A stretch of 64,000 nt of DNA from Dethiobacter sp. (GCA_018335875.1 JAGXRN010000054.1:1-64000); one strand, 5' to 3'. Shown: positions 42,120 to 51,480, numbered from the stretch's first letter. The notes: generated by a model not told the origin, from the letters alone. Translations and numbers: made by a program.

Positions 42120-43598
42120 TTAGAGAATAATGGCTATCAAACCGCCGCTGCCTTCATTAATGATCTTTTCCAGAGTTTCCTGGAGCTTTTCCTGGGCGTT
42201 TGGAGGCATGTTGCCCAGTTTGTTGAAAATACCGTCTTTGACAACAGCATGGAGTGACTTGCCGAATATTTCTGACTGCCATATTTTTTCAGGATTTTCC
42301 TCGAATTCCCCCATGATATAGTTTACAAGTTCTTCGCTTTGTTTTTCAGTGCCCACGATTGGAGAGAATTCTGACTTTACATCAACACGGATTATGTGCA
42401 AGGACGGGGCGCTGGCACGCAGCCTGACACCAAACCTGCCGCCCTGGCGGATTATTTCCGGCTCCTCCAAAGACATTTCATCAAGCATGGGCGGAACAAT
42501 ACCATATCCGACCTCACGCACCTGCTCCAGGGCCTCTTCCAGCTTATCGTACTGGCGCTTGGCAAATACGCTCTCTTTTAGAATCCGCAGCAAATCTGCC
42601 TGATCCTTAATCTCAATTTCGCAGATCTCGCTCAAAACCTGCTCAAAAAGGGCTTCGGGCGCCTGGATATCTATAACCGCCTTGCCTGTGCCCAGATTCA
42701 TTTCCTTTAGCTGGATAGATTCTACAATGTCATAGACGCTGAGGTCTTCCACCATTCCGTCTATGTCACGCAGCCTGTTGATTTTAACCACATTTTCTTT
42801 GATACTGGCTGAATAGCGTTCGCGCAGCCAGTGGTCCTCATCAAGCACTTCCACCCAGGTGGGCAGATTAATACTGACCTCACGCACAGGAAATTCATAG
42901 AGTACTTCCTGGAATATTACATTAATGTCCTCTTCCATCAACTGTACAACATTTAAAGGTATGACAGGCACATTGTATTTCTCTGCCAGTTCTTCTTTTA
43001 CCTCTAAAGCTTCCTGGGAGTAGGGACGGGTTGAATTAAGCAGGATAATAAATGGCTTCCCCAGTTCCCTTAACTCGTCTACGACGCGCTGTTCAGCTTC
43101 AAGGTATTCGTAGCGCGGGAGGTCAGTGATTGTTCCGTCGGTAACAACAACAACACCGATGGTGGAATGATCGTCAATGACCTTTCGTGTCCCGACTTCA
43201 GCGGCTTCTTCAAAAGGTATGTCATAGTCAAACCATGGCGTGGTTACCATACGCGGTGCCCCTTCATCCTCATAACCGACAGCGCCGCCCACGGCATAAC
43301 CCACACAGTCAACAAGGCGTACCCGCATTGATATATTGTCGCGAATGGTAATCTCTATAGCTTCGTCCGGAACAAACTTTGGTTCGGTTGTCATAATTGT
43401 CCGTCCGGCACTGCTCTGCGGCAGTTCGTCCCTGGCTCTCTCCTGGTCAAGGGGATCCTTTATATTGGGGATTACCAGCAATTCCATGAATTTCTTGATA
43501 AAAGTTGACTTTCCGGTACGGACCGGACCCACAACACCCAGGTAGATATCTCCACCTGTTCTCTCTATTAAATGGTTTAACAGATCAAATTGTACCAA
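42120..43598 (-). CDS. spoIVA: stage IV sporulation protein A (spore coat ATPase)
   Basis: 492 aa when started at TTG 43598, seven bases after GGAGG. This is the family's usual length; a longer frame from 43628 adds ten residues that include that site. SpoIVA polymerises on the forespore surface in an ATP-dependent way and is the base layer of the spore coat. Visible parts are the TRAFAC-type Walker A GPVRTGKST, the ERTGGDIYLGVVG start, DCVGYAVGGA, and the all-conserved middle and C-terminal domains. It sits in the usual cluster with gpsA, plsY and der, but 229 bases away from gpsA and with its own terminator. Expression is expected in the mother cell under sigma E. Confidence 0.95.
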   Translation of the reverse strand: MVQFDLLNHLIERTGGDIYLGVVGPVRTGKSTFIKKFMELLVIPNIKDPLDQERARDELPQSSAGRTIMTTEPKFVPDEAIEITIRDNISMRVRLVDCVGYAVGGAVGYEDEGAPRMVTTPWFDYDIPFEEAAEVGTRKVIDDHSTIGVVVVTDGTITDLPRYEYLEAEQRVVDELRELGKPFIILLNSTRPYSQEALEVKEELAEKYNVPVIPLNVVQLMEEDINVIFQEVLYEFPVREVSINLPTWVEVLDEDHWLRERYSASIKENVVKINRLRDIDGMVEDLSVYDIVESIQLKEMNLGTGKAVIDIQAPEALFEQVLSEICEIEIKDQADLLRILKESVFAKRQYDKLEEALEQVREVGYGIVPPMLDEMSLEEPEIIRQGGRFGVRLRASAPSLHIIRVDVKSEFSPIVGTEKQSEELVNYIMGEFEENPEKIWQSEIFGKSLHAVVKDGIFNKLGNMPPNAQEKLQETLEKIINEGSGGLIAIIL

Positions 43599-43778
43599 AT
43601 CCTTCCCTCCTTTATCAGATAGTTGCAAGGTAAATAGATCCCTCCCCTTCCAAACTTTTGTGGTCCTAAAGTTCTAAACAAAACTGCTATGCAGTGCTGC
43701 ATGCAGGCTTTAACAATATATTTATATGAGGCAGTCCAATGATTATTACCTTATACAGGGGAAAAACGGCAAAAACAC

Positions 43779-43803
43779 AAAAAAAAACACTCGTCAAGAG
43801 TGC
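43779..43803 (-). terminator. terminator of the gpsA operon
   Basis: CACTC-TTGAC-GAGTG followed leftwards by nine T, 24 bases after the gpsA stop codon. It separates gpsA from spoIVA. Confidence 0.85.
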
Positions 43804-43826
43804 TTTGTTTCACTGCCTGCATTTTT

Positions 43827-44843
43827 TTACCAGTCATAGGAAATAATATCCTCTTTTTCGTGGGTCTTTCCTCTCTGCATCAGGTCTCCCACCGCTTGGC
43901 GCGGATCTTTTCCGTTAAAAAGCATCTGATTCATTTCATATGTAATAGGCATTTCCACATCGTACTGCTGTGAGAGGCTCCAGGCCGTGTGAGTGGTGCG
44001 TACGCCTTCAGCCACCATCCGCATCCCTGCCAGCAGTTCCTGGAGTTTTTTCCCCTGGCCCAGGGCATAGCCGAGATTGCGGTTGCGGCTGTGCTTTGAA
44101 GTACAGGTTACCACCAGGTCTCCGATACCTGACAGCCCGGCAAAAGTGAGGGGGTCCGCTCCGAGGCGGACGCCAAGACGGGCGATTTCTATTATCCCTC
44201 TTGTCATCAGGGCCGCCTTTGTGTTGTCCCCGAAGCCAAGGCCGTCCGATATGCCTGCCCCAAGCGCAATTACATTTTTTAAGGCGCCACCAAGCTCAAC
44301 CCCAACCAGATCTTTATTGGTGTAAACACGAAAATAGCGTGTCATTAATAGCTCCTGCACTCTCTCCGCAGTTAGGCGGTCATTTGCCGAAACAACCGAA
44401 GCGGAAGGAATAAACCTGCTCACTTCCTCAGCGTGGTTTGGCCCTGAAAGCACAGAGACTAAAGAAGAGGGAAGTTCTTCATTCAAAACAACTGACATCC
44501 GCAGCAGGGTTTCCTCTTCAAGCCCTTTGGCACAGTTCACAACCACTGCACCCTCTCTGATAAAAGGAGCAAGCATCCTGGCCGTTGTTCTGACAGCGTG
44601 GCTTGGCACAACCAGGACCAGGAAATCCTTTCCCCGTACAGCCTGCTCCAGGTCTGCTGTAGGAAAGACATTAGGCGGCAGTATGAGCCCGGGGAGATAG
44701 TCCGGGTTCTGTCCCGTCTCCCTGATTGCAGTGCAAAGCTCCTCACGCCGCGCCCAGAGTGTGACTTTCTCACACTTGCCCGCAAGCACCAGTGACAGTG
44801 CCGTCCCCCAACTCCCCGCCCCGATAACAGATACATTACTCAT
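43827..44843 (-). CDS. gpsA: NAD(P)H-dependent glycerol-3-phosphate dehydrogenase
   Basis: A 338-aa cytoplasmic enzyme that reduces dihydroxyacetone phosphate to sn-glycerol-3-phosphate for phospholipid synthesis. The Rossmann motif GAGSWGTALS is at residues 8-17. The catalytic Lys lies in GGALKNVIALGAG and the substrate-binding region in KHSRNRNLG. The length is normal. It overlaps plsY by four bases (ATGA), which is fitting because PlsY uses its product. Last gene of the der-plsY-gpsA run, with a terminator beyond. Confidence 0.95.
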   Translation of the reverse strand: MSNVSVIGAGSWGTALSLVLAGKCEKVTLWARREELCTAIRETGQNPDYLPGLILPPNVFPTADLEQAVRGKDFLVLVVPSHAVRTTARMLAPFIREGAVVVNCAKGLEEETLLRMSVVLNEELPSSLVSVLSGPNHAEEVSRFIPSASVVSANDRLTAERVQELLMTRYFRVYTNKDLVGVELGGALKNVIALGAGISDGLGFGDNTKAALMTRGIIEIARLGVRLGADPLTFAGLSGIGDLVVTCTSKHSRNRNLGYALGQGKKLQELLAGMRMVAEGVRTTHTAWSLSQQYDVEMPITYEMNQMLFNGKDPRQAVGDLMQRGKTHEKEDIISYDW

Positions 44844-45460
44844 TTTTGTTTTTCCACCTTTTTGTCAATGGCCACTCTTTTACCCAGCTTGTTTTCTGTG
44901 CCGCTCATGAGGCGTCCGATATTCTGTTTATGACGCCAGACTGTAAGCACAGCCAGCACAAAACCAAAGAAAATAAACGCCGGTGGCTTTTGAAAGGCAA
45001 CCATCAGTGTCGGGACAAGGACGGCGCCTGTAATGGAGCCAAGAGATACATAACGTGTGAGTGCAATAACAGCAATTGCTGCAATAAATACAATAAGCAT
45101 GACATCAGGAGTGAGCCCTGCCAGGACCCCCACAGTGGTGGCCACCCCGCGTCCTCCTTTAAAACCAAAGAAAAGCGGCCAGTTGTGCCCGGCAACTACC
45201 GCTACCCCGGCAAGCATAACCACCAGCGGCATTTCTGTCAACATGTCCGCTATATAAATAGCAGAGAATCCTTTTGCCACATCAAGTGCAAACACCAAGA
45301 GGCCGGGGCCAGTCCCCAGGGTCCGCTGTACATTGGTGGAGCCCGTGTTTCCACTGCCGTACTGCCGGATATCCACTCCTTTCAGCAGACGTCCTGCCAT
45401 GTAACCAAAAGACACAGAACCAATTAGATAAGCAGCAAGCAGGGCTATGATAACATTCAA
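44840..45460 (-). CDS. plsY: glycerol-3-phosphate acyltransferase PlsY
   Basis: A 206-aa integral membrane enzyme that transfers an acyl group from acyl-phosphate to glycerol-3-phosphate, the first step of phospholipid synthesis. All three family motifs are present: IGSVSFGY at the first helix, the GSGNTGSTN loop (about residues 36-44), and GHNWPLFFGFKGGRGVATT. Five to six helices are predicted. The C-terminal tail is basic. A good GGAGGAAGG precedes the ATG, and it overlaps both der and gpsA by four bases, so the three are translated together. Confidence 0.95.
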   Translation of the reverse strand: MNVIIALLAAYLIGSVSFGYMAGRLLKGVDIRQYGSGNTGSTNVQRTLGTGPGLLVFALDVAKGFSAIYIADMLTEMPLVVMLAGVAVVAGHNWPLFFGFKGGRGVATTVGVLAGLTPDVMLIVFIAAIAVIALTRYVSLGSITGAVLVPTLMVAFQKPPAFIFFGFVLAVLTVWRHKQNIGRLMSGTENKLGKRVAIDKKVEKQK

Positions 45461-46791
45461 GCGCCTTCCTCCTTTTTTGTTCTCTTTCGCACCAGTATGC
45501 GCAGCGGCGTCCCCTCAAAACCGTAACTTTCACGCAGCCTGTTTTCTATAAACCTCATATAAGAAAAGTGTGCCAGTTCAGGTTCATTGACAAAAACTGC
45601 AAATGTTGGTGGTTTGACTTTCACTTGAGTCATATAATAAATTTTCAGCTGCTTGCCTTTTTTTGTCGGCGGCGGCGTTACAGCCATGGCATCACTTAAA
45701 AGATCGTTTAGTTTGCCGGTGCTGACGCGCAGAGCGTGCTGCTCGGCAACATAGTCCACAAGTTCAAACACGCGCTGCACCCGCTGCCCTGTCAGCGCCG
45801 AAATAAAAAGAATTGGCGCATAGCTGAGATAAGCCAGTTCCCTGCGGATATTCTCACGGTAATCATCCATTGCTTTGTCATCTTTTTCCAGCTTATCCCA
45901 TTTATTAACAACCAAAACCAGCGCCCGGCCCGCCTCATGGGCAATCCCTGCAATCCGCTTATCCTGTTCTGTTACGCCTTCCGCCGCGTCAAGCAGCATC
46001 AGCACCACATCAGCGTCTTCAGCCGCCCGCATGGAGCGGAGTATCGAATAGTACTCCACAGACTCTTCCACCTTACTTTTACGGCGGATGCCGGCAGTAT
46101 CTACAAACTTGTAGCGGCGCCCCTCACGCTCAATCAACAGGTCGATGGCATCACGTGTGGTGCCGGGGATATCGCTTACTATCACACGCTCAACGCCGGC
46201 AAGCCTGTTGACAAGCGATGACTTGCCCACATTGGGCCGGCCGATAACGGCGATACCCAGATCATCCTCATCCGAGGGCATTTCAGCTTCAGGCAGGAGG
46301 GCAATTACTTTATCCAGCAGGTCGCCGGTGCCAAGACCGTGGGCTGAGGAAACGAGGCTGGGCTCACCAAGGCCCATACGGTAAAACTCAGCCGCACTGG
46401 CCTCACCGATGCCGGAATCGGCCTTGTTTGCTACCAGAATGACATGTTTTTCAGTTTTACGCAGCAGCGCTGCCATCTCAACATCAAGTGCCACCGGACC
46501 GGTGCGCACATCAACCACCAGCAGGATTACCTGCGCCTCATCAAGGGCCAGCCTGACCTGGCGCAATATTTCCCTGGAAATATTATCCTCCTCAAACGTT
46601 AACCCGCCTGTATCGATGAGCCAAAACTCCCTCCCTGTCCATTCCACCCGCCCGTAAATACGGTCCCGGGTAACCCCCGGTGTACTCTCTTCAATGGCGA
46701 GCCGTTTTCTGATCAGACGGTTAAAGAGTGTCGATTTTCCCACATTAGGCCTGCCTACGATGGCTACTACGGGATGAGACACATAAGTCAC
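45457..46791 (-). CDS. der: ribosome biogenesis GTPase Der (EngA)
   Basis: A 444-aa GTPase with two tandem G domains and a KH-like C-terminal domain, required for 50S subunit assembly. G1 of each domain reads GRPNVGKST and GRPNVGKSS. The other GTP motifs are visible (DTGG, NKAD; DTAG, NKWD). The C-terminal KH domain begins near residue 350 (RVSTGKLNDLLSDAM) and ends with a basic tail. The length and order are normal for the family. It overlaps the DUF512 gene and plsY by four bases each. Confidence 0.96.
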   Translation of the reverse strand: MTYVSHPVVAIVGRPNVGKSTLFNRLIRKRLAIEESTPGVTRDRIYGRVEWTGREFWLIDTGGLTFEEDNISREILRQVRLALDEAQVILLVVDVRTGPVALDVEMAALLRKTEKHVILVANKADSGIGEASAAEFYRMGLGEPSLVSSAHGLGTGDLLDKVIALLPEAEMPSDEDDLGIAVIGRPNVGKSSLVNRLAGVERVIVSDIPGTTRDAIDLLIEREGRRYKFVDTAGIRRKSKVEESVEYYSILRSMRAAEDADVVLMLLDAAEGVTEQDKRIAGIAHEAGRALVLVVNKWDKLEKDDKAMDDYRENIRRELAYLSYAPILFISALTGQRVQRVFELVDYVAEQHALRVSTGKLNDLLSDAMAVTPPPTKKGKQLKIYYMTQVKVKPPTFAVFVNEPELAHFSYMRFIENRLRESYGFEGTPLRILVRKRTKKEEGA

Positions 46792-48113
46792 CTGCTTTCA
46801 GTTTCAAAAAGATTAAAGAGAAAATCATCAAGAGAAGAAACTATCCTTAATTCTTTTCCCAGTTTGTCCGACAATTCATCTACAGTATACCCATCGAGGA
46901 AAAGGTTTTTGCCCTCCCTCAGCATAACGCGGGGAAGGTAAACTGTGCCTGCCTGCATATGGTTTTCCAGTGAAGCCAGTATGTCATGGCCTGTTAAAAG
47001 GCCGGCTACCGTAACGTGGCCGCCGAAAAATGTGTTGGCAGCCAATACCAGGCGAAGTGTCAGATTTTTAATTTCATTTAGGCGGTTGACAATGGGCTCG
47101 AGGTAATGACCGGCGGAGACGCCCGTAACCACCGTAGCAGTTGTCTCTTTTGCCAGTGACGGCGGCAGCCTGTTTTGCCAGGCTTCCCAGTCGTTATAAA
47201 GCAGGCGCGCCAAGCCTACTCCGTTTTCAAGCTGGGGGTATTCTTCATACTCTTGGTGAGACGGAATAACTTGCCCCGCCAGGGTATAAAACTCATCGGA
47301 GGCAAAGATAAACCGTCCTCCTCTTTCTTTCAGGCTCTTTAGCTGCCAGCTCTTTACCTGCTGTAGTAGTTTTTGTGCCGCCATCCCGTCACAGGGGTAA
47401 AGATTGTAAAGTCCCTGCCGGTGGCCTGTAAGGCCCACCGGCACCACAGCCAGGCTGTGTACCGACGTCAGGTTGTATAAATCATTAATAGTGCGCTCCA
47501 GGTGCATACCGTCATTTATGCCTGGGCACAGCACCACCTGTGCATGAAAAACTATTCCCGCCTCCGACAATTTTTTAAGCACATCCATAATCAACCCGGC
47601 GCGGTTATGGTTTAAAAGGCAGCGCCTAAGCTCTGGTTCCGTGGCATGGACTGAAACATAAAGCGGGGAAAGATGCAGGCGCATGATTCTTTCAAGGTCG
47701 GTGTCTGTCAGGTTAGTTAATGTAACGTAGCTGCCGGAGATAAATGACAGGCGGTAATCGTCATCTTTTAAGTAAAGCGAGCGGCGCAACTCCTTTGGCA
47801 GTTGGTCCACAAAGCAAAACAGGCAGCGGTTCTGGCAGGGACGGACAGCATCGATGGTGGGAGAGTCAAAGACAATACCCAAAGACTCATCATAGTCTTT
47901 CTCAATTTCATATTCCGTGAGCCCACCGTTTTTACCCGCCACTGTCAGGATAAGTTCCTCGCAGCCCTCAGCCAGCCGCCAGTCCAGGATGTCTCCTGGT
48001 TCAATCCCGTTTATGTAAATTATGTGGTCTCCGGGACTGATACCAAGTTCTTCGGCAATTGAGCCCGCAACCACACTTTCCACCTGACTGCCTTTTTGCA
48101 TGTGCACACCCAT
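46788..48113 (-). CDS. DUF512 family radical-SAM protein with PDZ-like domain
   Basis: A 441-aa protein. A PDZ-like N-terminus (residues about 5-60; SIAEELGISPGDHIIYING) is followed by a radical-SAM-like domain with C-x3-C-x2-C (CQNRCLFC, about residues 90-97) and then the DUF512 domain in the C-terminal half. The Fe-S motif and the SAM-type barrel imply radical chemistry, but the substrate is unknown. It is conserved next to der in many Clostridia and is probably an iron-sulfur enzyme of anaerobes. It overlaps der by four bases, so der, plsY and gpsA follow it in one operon. The exact start is uncertain by four codons. Confidence 0.9.
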   Translation of the reverse strand: MGVHMQKGSQVESVVAGSIAEELGISPGDHIIYINGIEPGDILDWRLAEGCEELILTVAGKNGGLTEYEIEKDYDESLGIVFDSPTIDAVRPCQNRCLFCFVDQLPKELRRSLYLKDDDYRLSFISGSYVTLTNLTDTDLERIMRLHLSPLYVSVHATEPELRRCLLNHNRAGLIMDVLKKLSEAGIVFHAQVVLCPGINDGMHLERTINDLYNLTSVHSLAVVPVGLTGHRQGLYNLYPCDGMAAQKLLQQVKSWQLKSLKERGGRFIFASDEFYTLAGQVIPSHQEYEEYPQLENGVGLARLLYNDWEAWQNRLPPSLAKETTATVVTGVSAGHYLEPIVNRLNEIKNLTLRLVLAANTFFGGHVTVAGLLTGHDILASLENHMQAGTVYLPRVMLREGKNLFLDGYTVDELSDKLGKELRIVSSLDDFLFNLFETESR

Positions 48114-48277
48114 TTCCGCTATACTTACATCATTATCCTACAAGCAGGAGACAGTGTCAAACAGAACGCTCATTCCCACAGGGCCATTTAAGTAAATTTC
48201 ACTATGCGCGAAATATATTTTCATAATGCGATTTTTTTATTGACAGATGACCCCTCTATTGCTTAAAACTTTTTGTT

Positions 48278-48754
48278 CGTGACAGTGTGGGTTACCGCGT
48301 CGGCATTCATATGAAGGAATATAAGGAATCAAAGCCTGCTGTGGTAATCGGCGGCGCCTGCGGCGATTTCCTCGGTGAATACATGGCCGGGGGCACACAG
48401 CAAGTTTTATTACCCCACATACCCGGTCCATACAGGCCTGAAACCAACTCAGGTTGAAATGGCTTCCCCCTGCGAAGCATCCTGCCCGGTAGGCATCCCA
48501 ACCGGACGCTTCCTGCGCCACCTGAGGTTGGGGGAAAACAAGGAAGCCCTCGACCTCATTGACGGTTAACGAGAAGAGCCTCAGCGCTGCACTGTGGGCT
48601 ATGCGTGATGTGCGATGACTGTGTTAACGCCTGTCCACGCCAGGCGCGCAAACGCGATGGTGACAGTTTCGAAGTAGACCTGACACTCTGCGGAGGCTGC
48701 GGCAGCTGCGCCGCCGCCTGCAAAGGCGGCGCCATCCGCATGGTGCCCCGCTAA
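48278..48754 (+). pseudogene. decayed glutamate synthase-type cluster (GXGXG domain, GltD-like N-terminus, ferredoxin)
   Basis: Three adjacent coding fragments from different frames. First, DSVGYRVGIHMKEYKESKP and VVIGGACGDFLGEYMAGG, the GXGXG domain of glutamate synthase. Second, shifted frame, FYYPTYPVHTGLKPTQ and CEASCPVGIPTGRFLRHL, the Cys-rich N-terminus of a GltD-like NAD(P)H oxidoreductase, ending at a stop soon after. Third, another frame, CVMCDDCVNACP and CGGCGSCAAAC, a 2x4Fe-4S ferredoxin segment. Each is far shorter than the intact protein, and the catalytic parts are missing. A multi-gene operon has therefore collapsed to under 500 bases by deletions. It lies between the DUF512 gene and the metal ATPase. 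Confidence 0.82.
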
Positions 48755-48756
48755 CA

Positions 48757-48818
48757 GAAAAAGCCAGGGGGACGTTCTTCTTCTGTGCGAAGATGAGCAA
48801 AGGGCCGTCCCCCTGGCT
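48757..48818 (-). terminator. terminator of the metal ATPase gene
   Basis: AGCCAGGGGGACG (48762-48774) pairs exactly with CGTCCCCCTGGCT (48806-48818) across a 31-base loop, followed leftwards by TTTTT. It is one of three terminators in the window that share a GGGGACGG-type core. Confidence 0.8.
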
Positions 48819-48821
48819 GTT

Positions 48822-50942
48822 TTAGTTTGGCTTATCTGTATCATTGAAGTAAAGGAGTCGCATACCGTTTGCCGTGACCAGCAGAGATGCCCCCATATCG
48901 GCCACGATGGCCAGCCACAAAGTCAGCCAACCCGGGAAAACCAACAGAATTGCCAATCCTTTGATGAGCAGTGAGAGGGCGATATTCTGCCTGATTACCG
49001 ATATGGTACGCCGTGAAAGTTCAAGCAGGAAGGGAATTTTCTCCAGTTCGTCGCCCATCAGCGTTACGTCGGCCGTTTCCATGGCCGTAGGGTTGCCGGC
49101 GCCGCCCATGGCGATGCCCAGGTCGGCTGAGGCCAGGGCCGGTGCGTCGTTAATGCCGTCTCCCACCATGGCAACTTTCCCATAGGCCTGGCGAAAGTTC
49201 TGCACCATGGCTTCCTTTTCTTCCGGTAAAAGCTCAGCAAAAACATCGTCCAGCTCAAGGCCATATGCCATAGCCTCCGCGACGCCTTTACGGTCACCTG
49301 TCAGTACAGACAGCCGTATTATGCCCATTTTACGCAGCCTTCTAAGCACAAGAGAAATCTCAGCCCGCAGAGTGTCTCTTACCAGTAGGGCGCCCAGAAT
49401 ATTTTCCTTTGACGCAAGGTATAGTGCTGTCTCACTTCCTGCGCTGATCTCACGGGCCCTCGCCATATCAACGCCCTTCTCCGCCAGAAAAGCCTCCGTA
49501 CCGAGAAAGTAAGCAGAATTACCTACTGTTCCTGAAACGCCTTTGCCCGGGTAAGCATGAAAACTGTCCACAGGCAGAAGCTGCAAGCCCAATTCGACAG
49601 CGTAGGCGCGTACAGTCTCTGCCAGCAGGTGCTCGGAATACGCTTCCAGGCTTGCCGCTGCACGCACCACATCATCTTTGCCAAAGTCCTCAAAAGCCTC
49701 CACCCTCACCACTGCCGGCCTGCCGGTTGTAAGTGTGCCGGTCTTATCAAAGACCATGGCTCTGACAAGGCCTGCCTGCTCCAGGTATGCTCCGCCTTTA
49801 ATGAGAACACCGTGCCGGGCAGCATTGGTCAGGGCCGCAGCTATGGATACCGGCGTTGACACCACCAGCGCGCACGGACAAGCCACAATTAGCAGGGCCA
49901 GACCGCGGTAAATCCACGTATGCCAATCCCCTGCATCAATGAGCAGGCCGCCAAAGATTATTGCGCCCGCCAGGCCAATCACAGCCGGGGTATAAACGCG
50001 CGCAAAACGGTCGATAAACTGTTGGAATGGAGCGCGGCGCAGCTGTGCTTCTTCCACCAGTCTCACAATCCTTGCCAGTGTGGTATCCGCCGCTGTGCCC
50101 TTTACACTGACACGCAGTGACCCGCTGCCGTTTAGTGTACCCGCGTAAACCGTGCTTCCTTCTTGTTTGGCCACAGGCAGCGACTCTCCGGTGATGGCTG
50201 CCTCAGTCACAAAAGAAGAACCCGACAAAATCGTGCCATCTAAGGGTATCCTCTCGCCGGGGCGGATAACAATTTCTTCTTCAGCCAGCACTTCATCAAC
50301 GCTCACGGTTTCCACCGCACCCTCGCGCAGGCGGTGAGCCAGCTGAGGTGCTGCATTCATCAGCGCGCTGATCGACCTGCGGTTTTTTTCAGCGGTGTAT
50401 GTTTCAAGAGCATTACTGGCCGCAAACAGAAAAGCCACAGTGGCTGCCTCCCACCATTCACCGATGATAAGCGCCCCGGCCACAGCAACTGTCATCAAAA
50501 CATTGATATCAAATGTACGGCTTTTGAGGGCGTTAAACCCTCGCCTGAATGTAGCATGGCCGCCAACGGCCACAGCTATGAACAGAAATACCCCGCTTAA
50601 AGTACCGCTAACCCGGGATAACAGCAGGGCAGCTGCCAGGGCGGCAGCGGAGATAATTGCATAAATAACCCTTGTTTTAGCCAGTGTCCATTTTTCGCTG
50701 TCTCCATCGATTGTCGCCAGGCGGTAGCCGCTGGCGGTGATTGTTTCATAAACGCCGTCAAGCGATCCGTGAAAGAATATATAGAGCTTGCCTGTGGCAA
50801 AGGAAATTGCTGCCTCCGACACATTTTCCAGTCCCCGTATTCTCTCTTCAAGCTTTTTTGCACAGTCAGGGCAGTCCAGGCCTTCCAGGAGCAGTGTTTT
50901 CCCCTGCCGGCGCTGTGCTGTTGCCTCAGAATTTGCTGCCAA
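48822..50942 (-). CDS. cadA: heavy-metal (Zn/Cd/Pb-type) P1B ATPase
   Basis: A 706-aa metal-exporting P-type ATPase. The order is: an N-terminal HMA domain with GLDCPDC (metal-binding CxxC, residues about 20-25), eight membrane helices, the actuator domain with TGES, the transmembrane CPC motif (in VACPCALVVS), the phosphorylation site DKTGTLTTG, and the nucleotide domain ending GDGINDAPA. The CPC plus a single HMA fits the Zn2+/Cd2+/Pb2+ class. It starts at TTG after GGGGGAAG. It lies 20 bases from its ArsR-family regulator, which is transcribed first. It pumps metal out of the cytoplasm. Confidence 0.93.
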   Translation of the reverse strand: MAANSEATAQRRQGKTLLLEGLDCPDCAKKLEERIRGLENVSEAAISFATGKLYIFFHGSLDGVYETITASGYRLATIDGDSEKWTLAKTRVIYAIISAAALAAALLLSRVSGTLSGVFLFIAVAVGGHATFRRGFNALKSRTFDINVLMTVAVAGALIIGEWWEAATVAFLFAASNALETYTAEKNRRSISALMNAAPQLAHRLREGAVETVSVDEVLAEEEIVIRPGERIPLDGTILSGSSFVTEAAITGESLPVAKQEGSTVYAGTLNGSGSLRVSVKGTAADTTLARIVRLVEEAQLRRAPFQQFIDRFARVYTPAVIGLAGAIIFGGLLIDAGDWHTWIYRGLALLIVACPCALVVSTPVSIAAALTNAARHGVLIKGGAYLEQAGLVRAMVFDKTGTLTTGRPAVVRVEAFEDFGKDDVVRAAASLEAYSEHLLAETVRAYAVELGLQLLPVDSFHAYPGKGVSGTVGNSAYFLGTEAFLAEKGVDMARAREISAGSETALYLASKENILGALLVRDTLRAEISLVLRRLRKMGIIRLSVLTGDRKGVAEAMAYGLELDDVFAELLPEEKEAMVQNFRQAYGKVAMVGDGINDAPALASADLGIAMGGAGNPTAMETADVTLMGDELEKIPFLLELSRRTISVIRQNIALSLLIKGLAILLVFPGWLTLWLAIVADMGASLLVTANGMRLLYFNDTDKPN

Positions 50943-50961
50943 GATGCTTCCCCCAGTTTAG

Positions 50962-51336
50962 CTAATATTTTGATCTGAAGCTGTGCTCCACATGTGCCAG
51001 CCCTGTCTCAAGCAGCATATGGATATGGTCGTCATCAAGGGAGTAATAGACAAGCTTCCCGGAACGCCGTGCCCTGACAAGCCCCAAATCTTTAAGCATT
51101 CTCAGGTGATGGCAAACAGCAGGAGCACTCATAGCCAACACTTCACCCAGCTCACATACACAGAGCTCCCCCTCATAAAGTGACAGTAATATTTTAAGAC
51201 GGTTTGTCTCCCCCAACGCCTGAAATGTCCTGGCCAGCCTGGCCAGCAGCGCATTGTCAGGAGCTCTTTCCCTGGCAGCGTCCACTGCCGTCCTGTCAAC
51301 CGAATACATCTCACATCTTTCAAAATCATCACTCAT
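50962..51336 (-). CDS. cadC: ArsR/SmtB family metal-responsive repressor (CadC-like)
   Basis: A 124-aa winged-helix repressor. The metal-sensing ELCVCEL (two Cys one residue apart, near residue 60) lies ahead of the recognition helix SAPAVCHHLRMLKDLG. A Cys near the N-terminus and the DDDHIHMLLETGLAHVEH segment (a candidate alpha-5 metal site) complete the pattern of CadC/SmtB regulators. It releases DNA when Zn, Cd or Pb binds. It is first in the operon, directly ahead of the ATPase gene. An AT-rich inverted repeat lies just upstream. Confidence 0.92.
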   Translation of the reverse strand: MSDDFERCEMYSVDRTAVDAARERAPDNALLARLARTFQALGETNRLKILLSLYEGELCVCELGEVLAMSAPAVCHHLRMLKDLGLVRARRSGKLVYYSLDDDHIHMLLETGLAHVEHSFRSKY

Positions 51337-51350
51337 TTATCTCACCACCA

Positions 51351-51376
51351 TTAAACGTTTGCTTAATCGTTAATAT
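51351..51376. promoter_or_regulatory. AT-rich inverted repeat upstream of arsR/cadC
   Basis: TTAAACG and CGTTAA half-sites about ten bases apart lie roughly 15-40 bases before the regulator start. ArsR-family repressors bind imperfect AT-rich inverted repeats in exactly this place. Match to a published operator is not claimed. Confidence 0.45.
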
Positions 51377-51407
51377 TATATTAACTCCCACGTCAAAATG
51401 TCAACAC

Positions 51408-51438
51408 AAAAAAGGCAGCTTCTTAAACGCCGCCTTTT
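51408..51438 (-). terminator. terminator of the DUF3189-spoIIP transcript
   Basis: AAAAGGCGGC and GCTGCCTTTT form a stem with one mismatch, followed leftwards by T. It lies between the DUF3189 gene and the regulator start. Confidence 0.7.
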
Positions 51439-51454
51439 AAAGCAGACAGGATTA

Positions 51455-51480
51455 AAGACAGCGGAACCGTCCCCTGTCTT
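51455..51480. repeat. GGAACCGTCCCC hairpin element
   Basis: AAGACAG and CTGTCTT bracket GGAACCGTCCCC (51463-51474). The same 12-mer, inverted (GGGGACGGTTCC), is at 55562-55573 within a terminator, and a variant is at 48767-48818. It lies next to the end of the DUF3189 gene. Confidence 0.6.
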
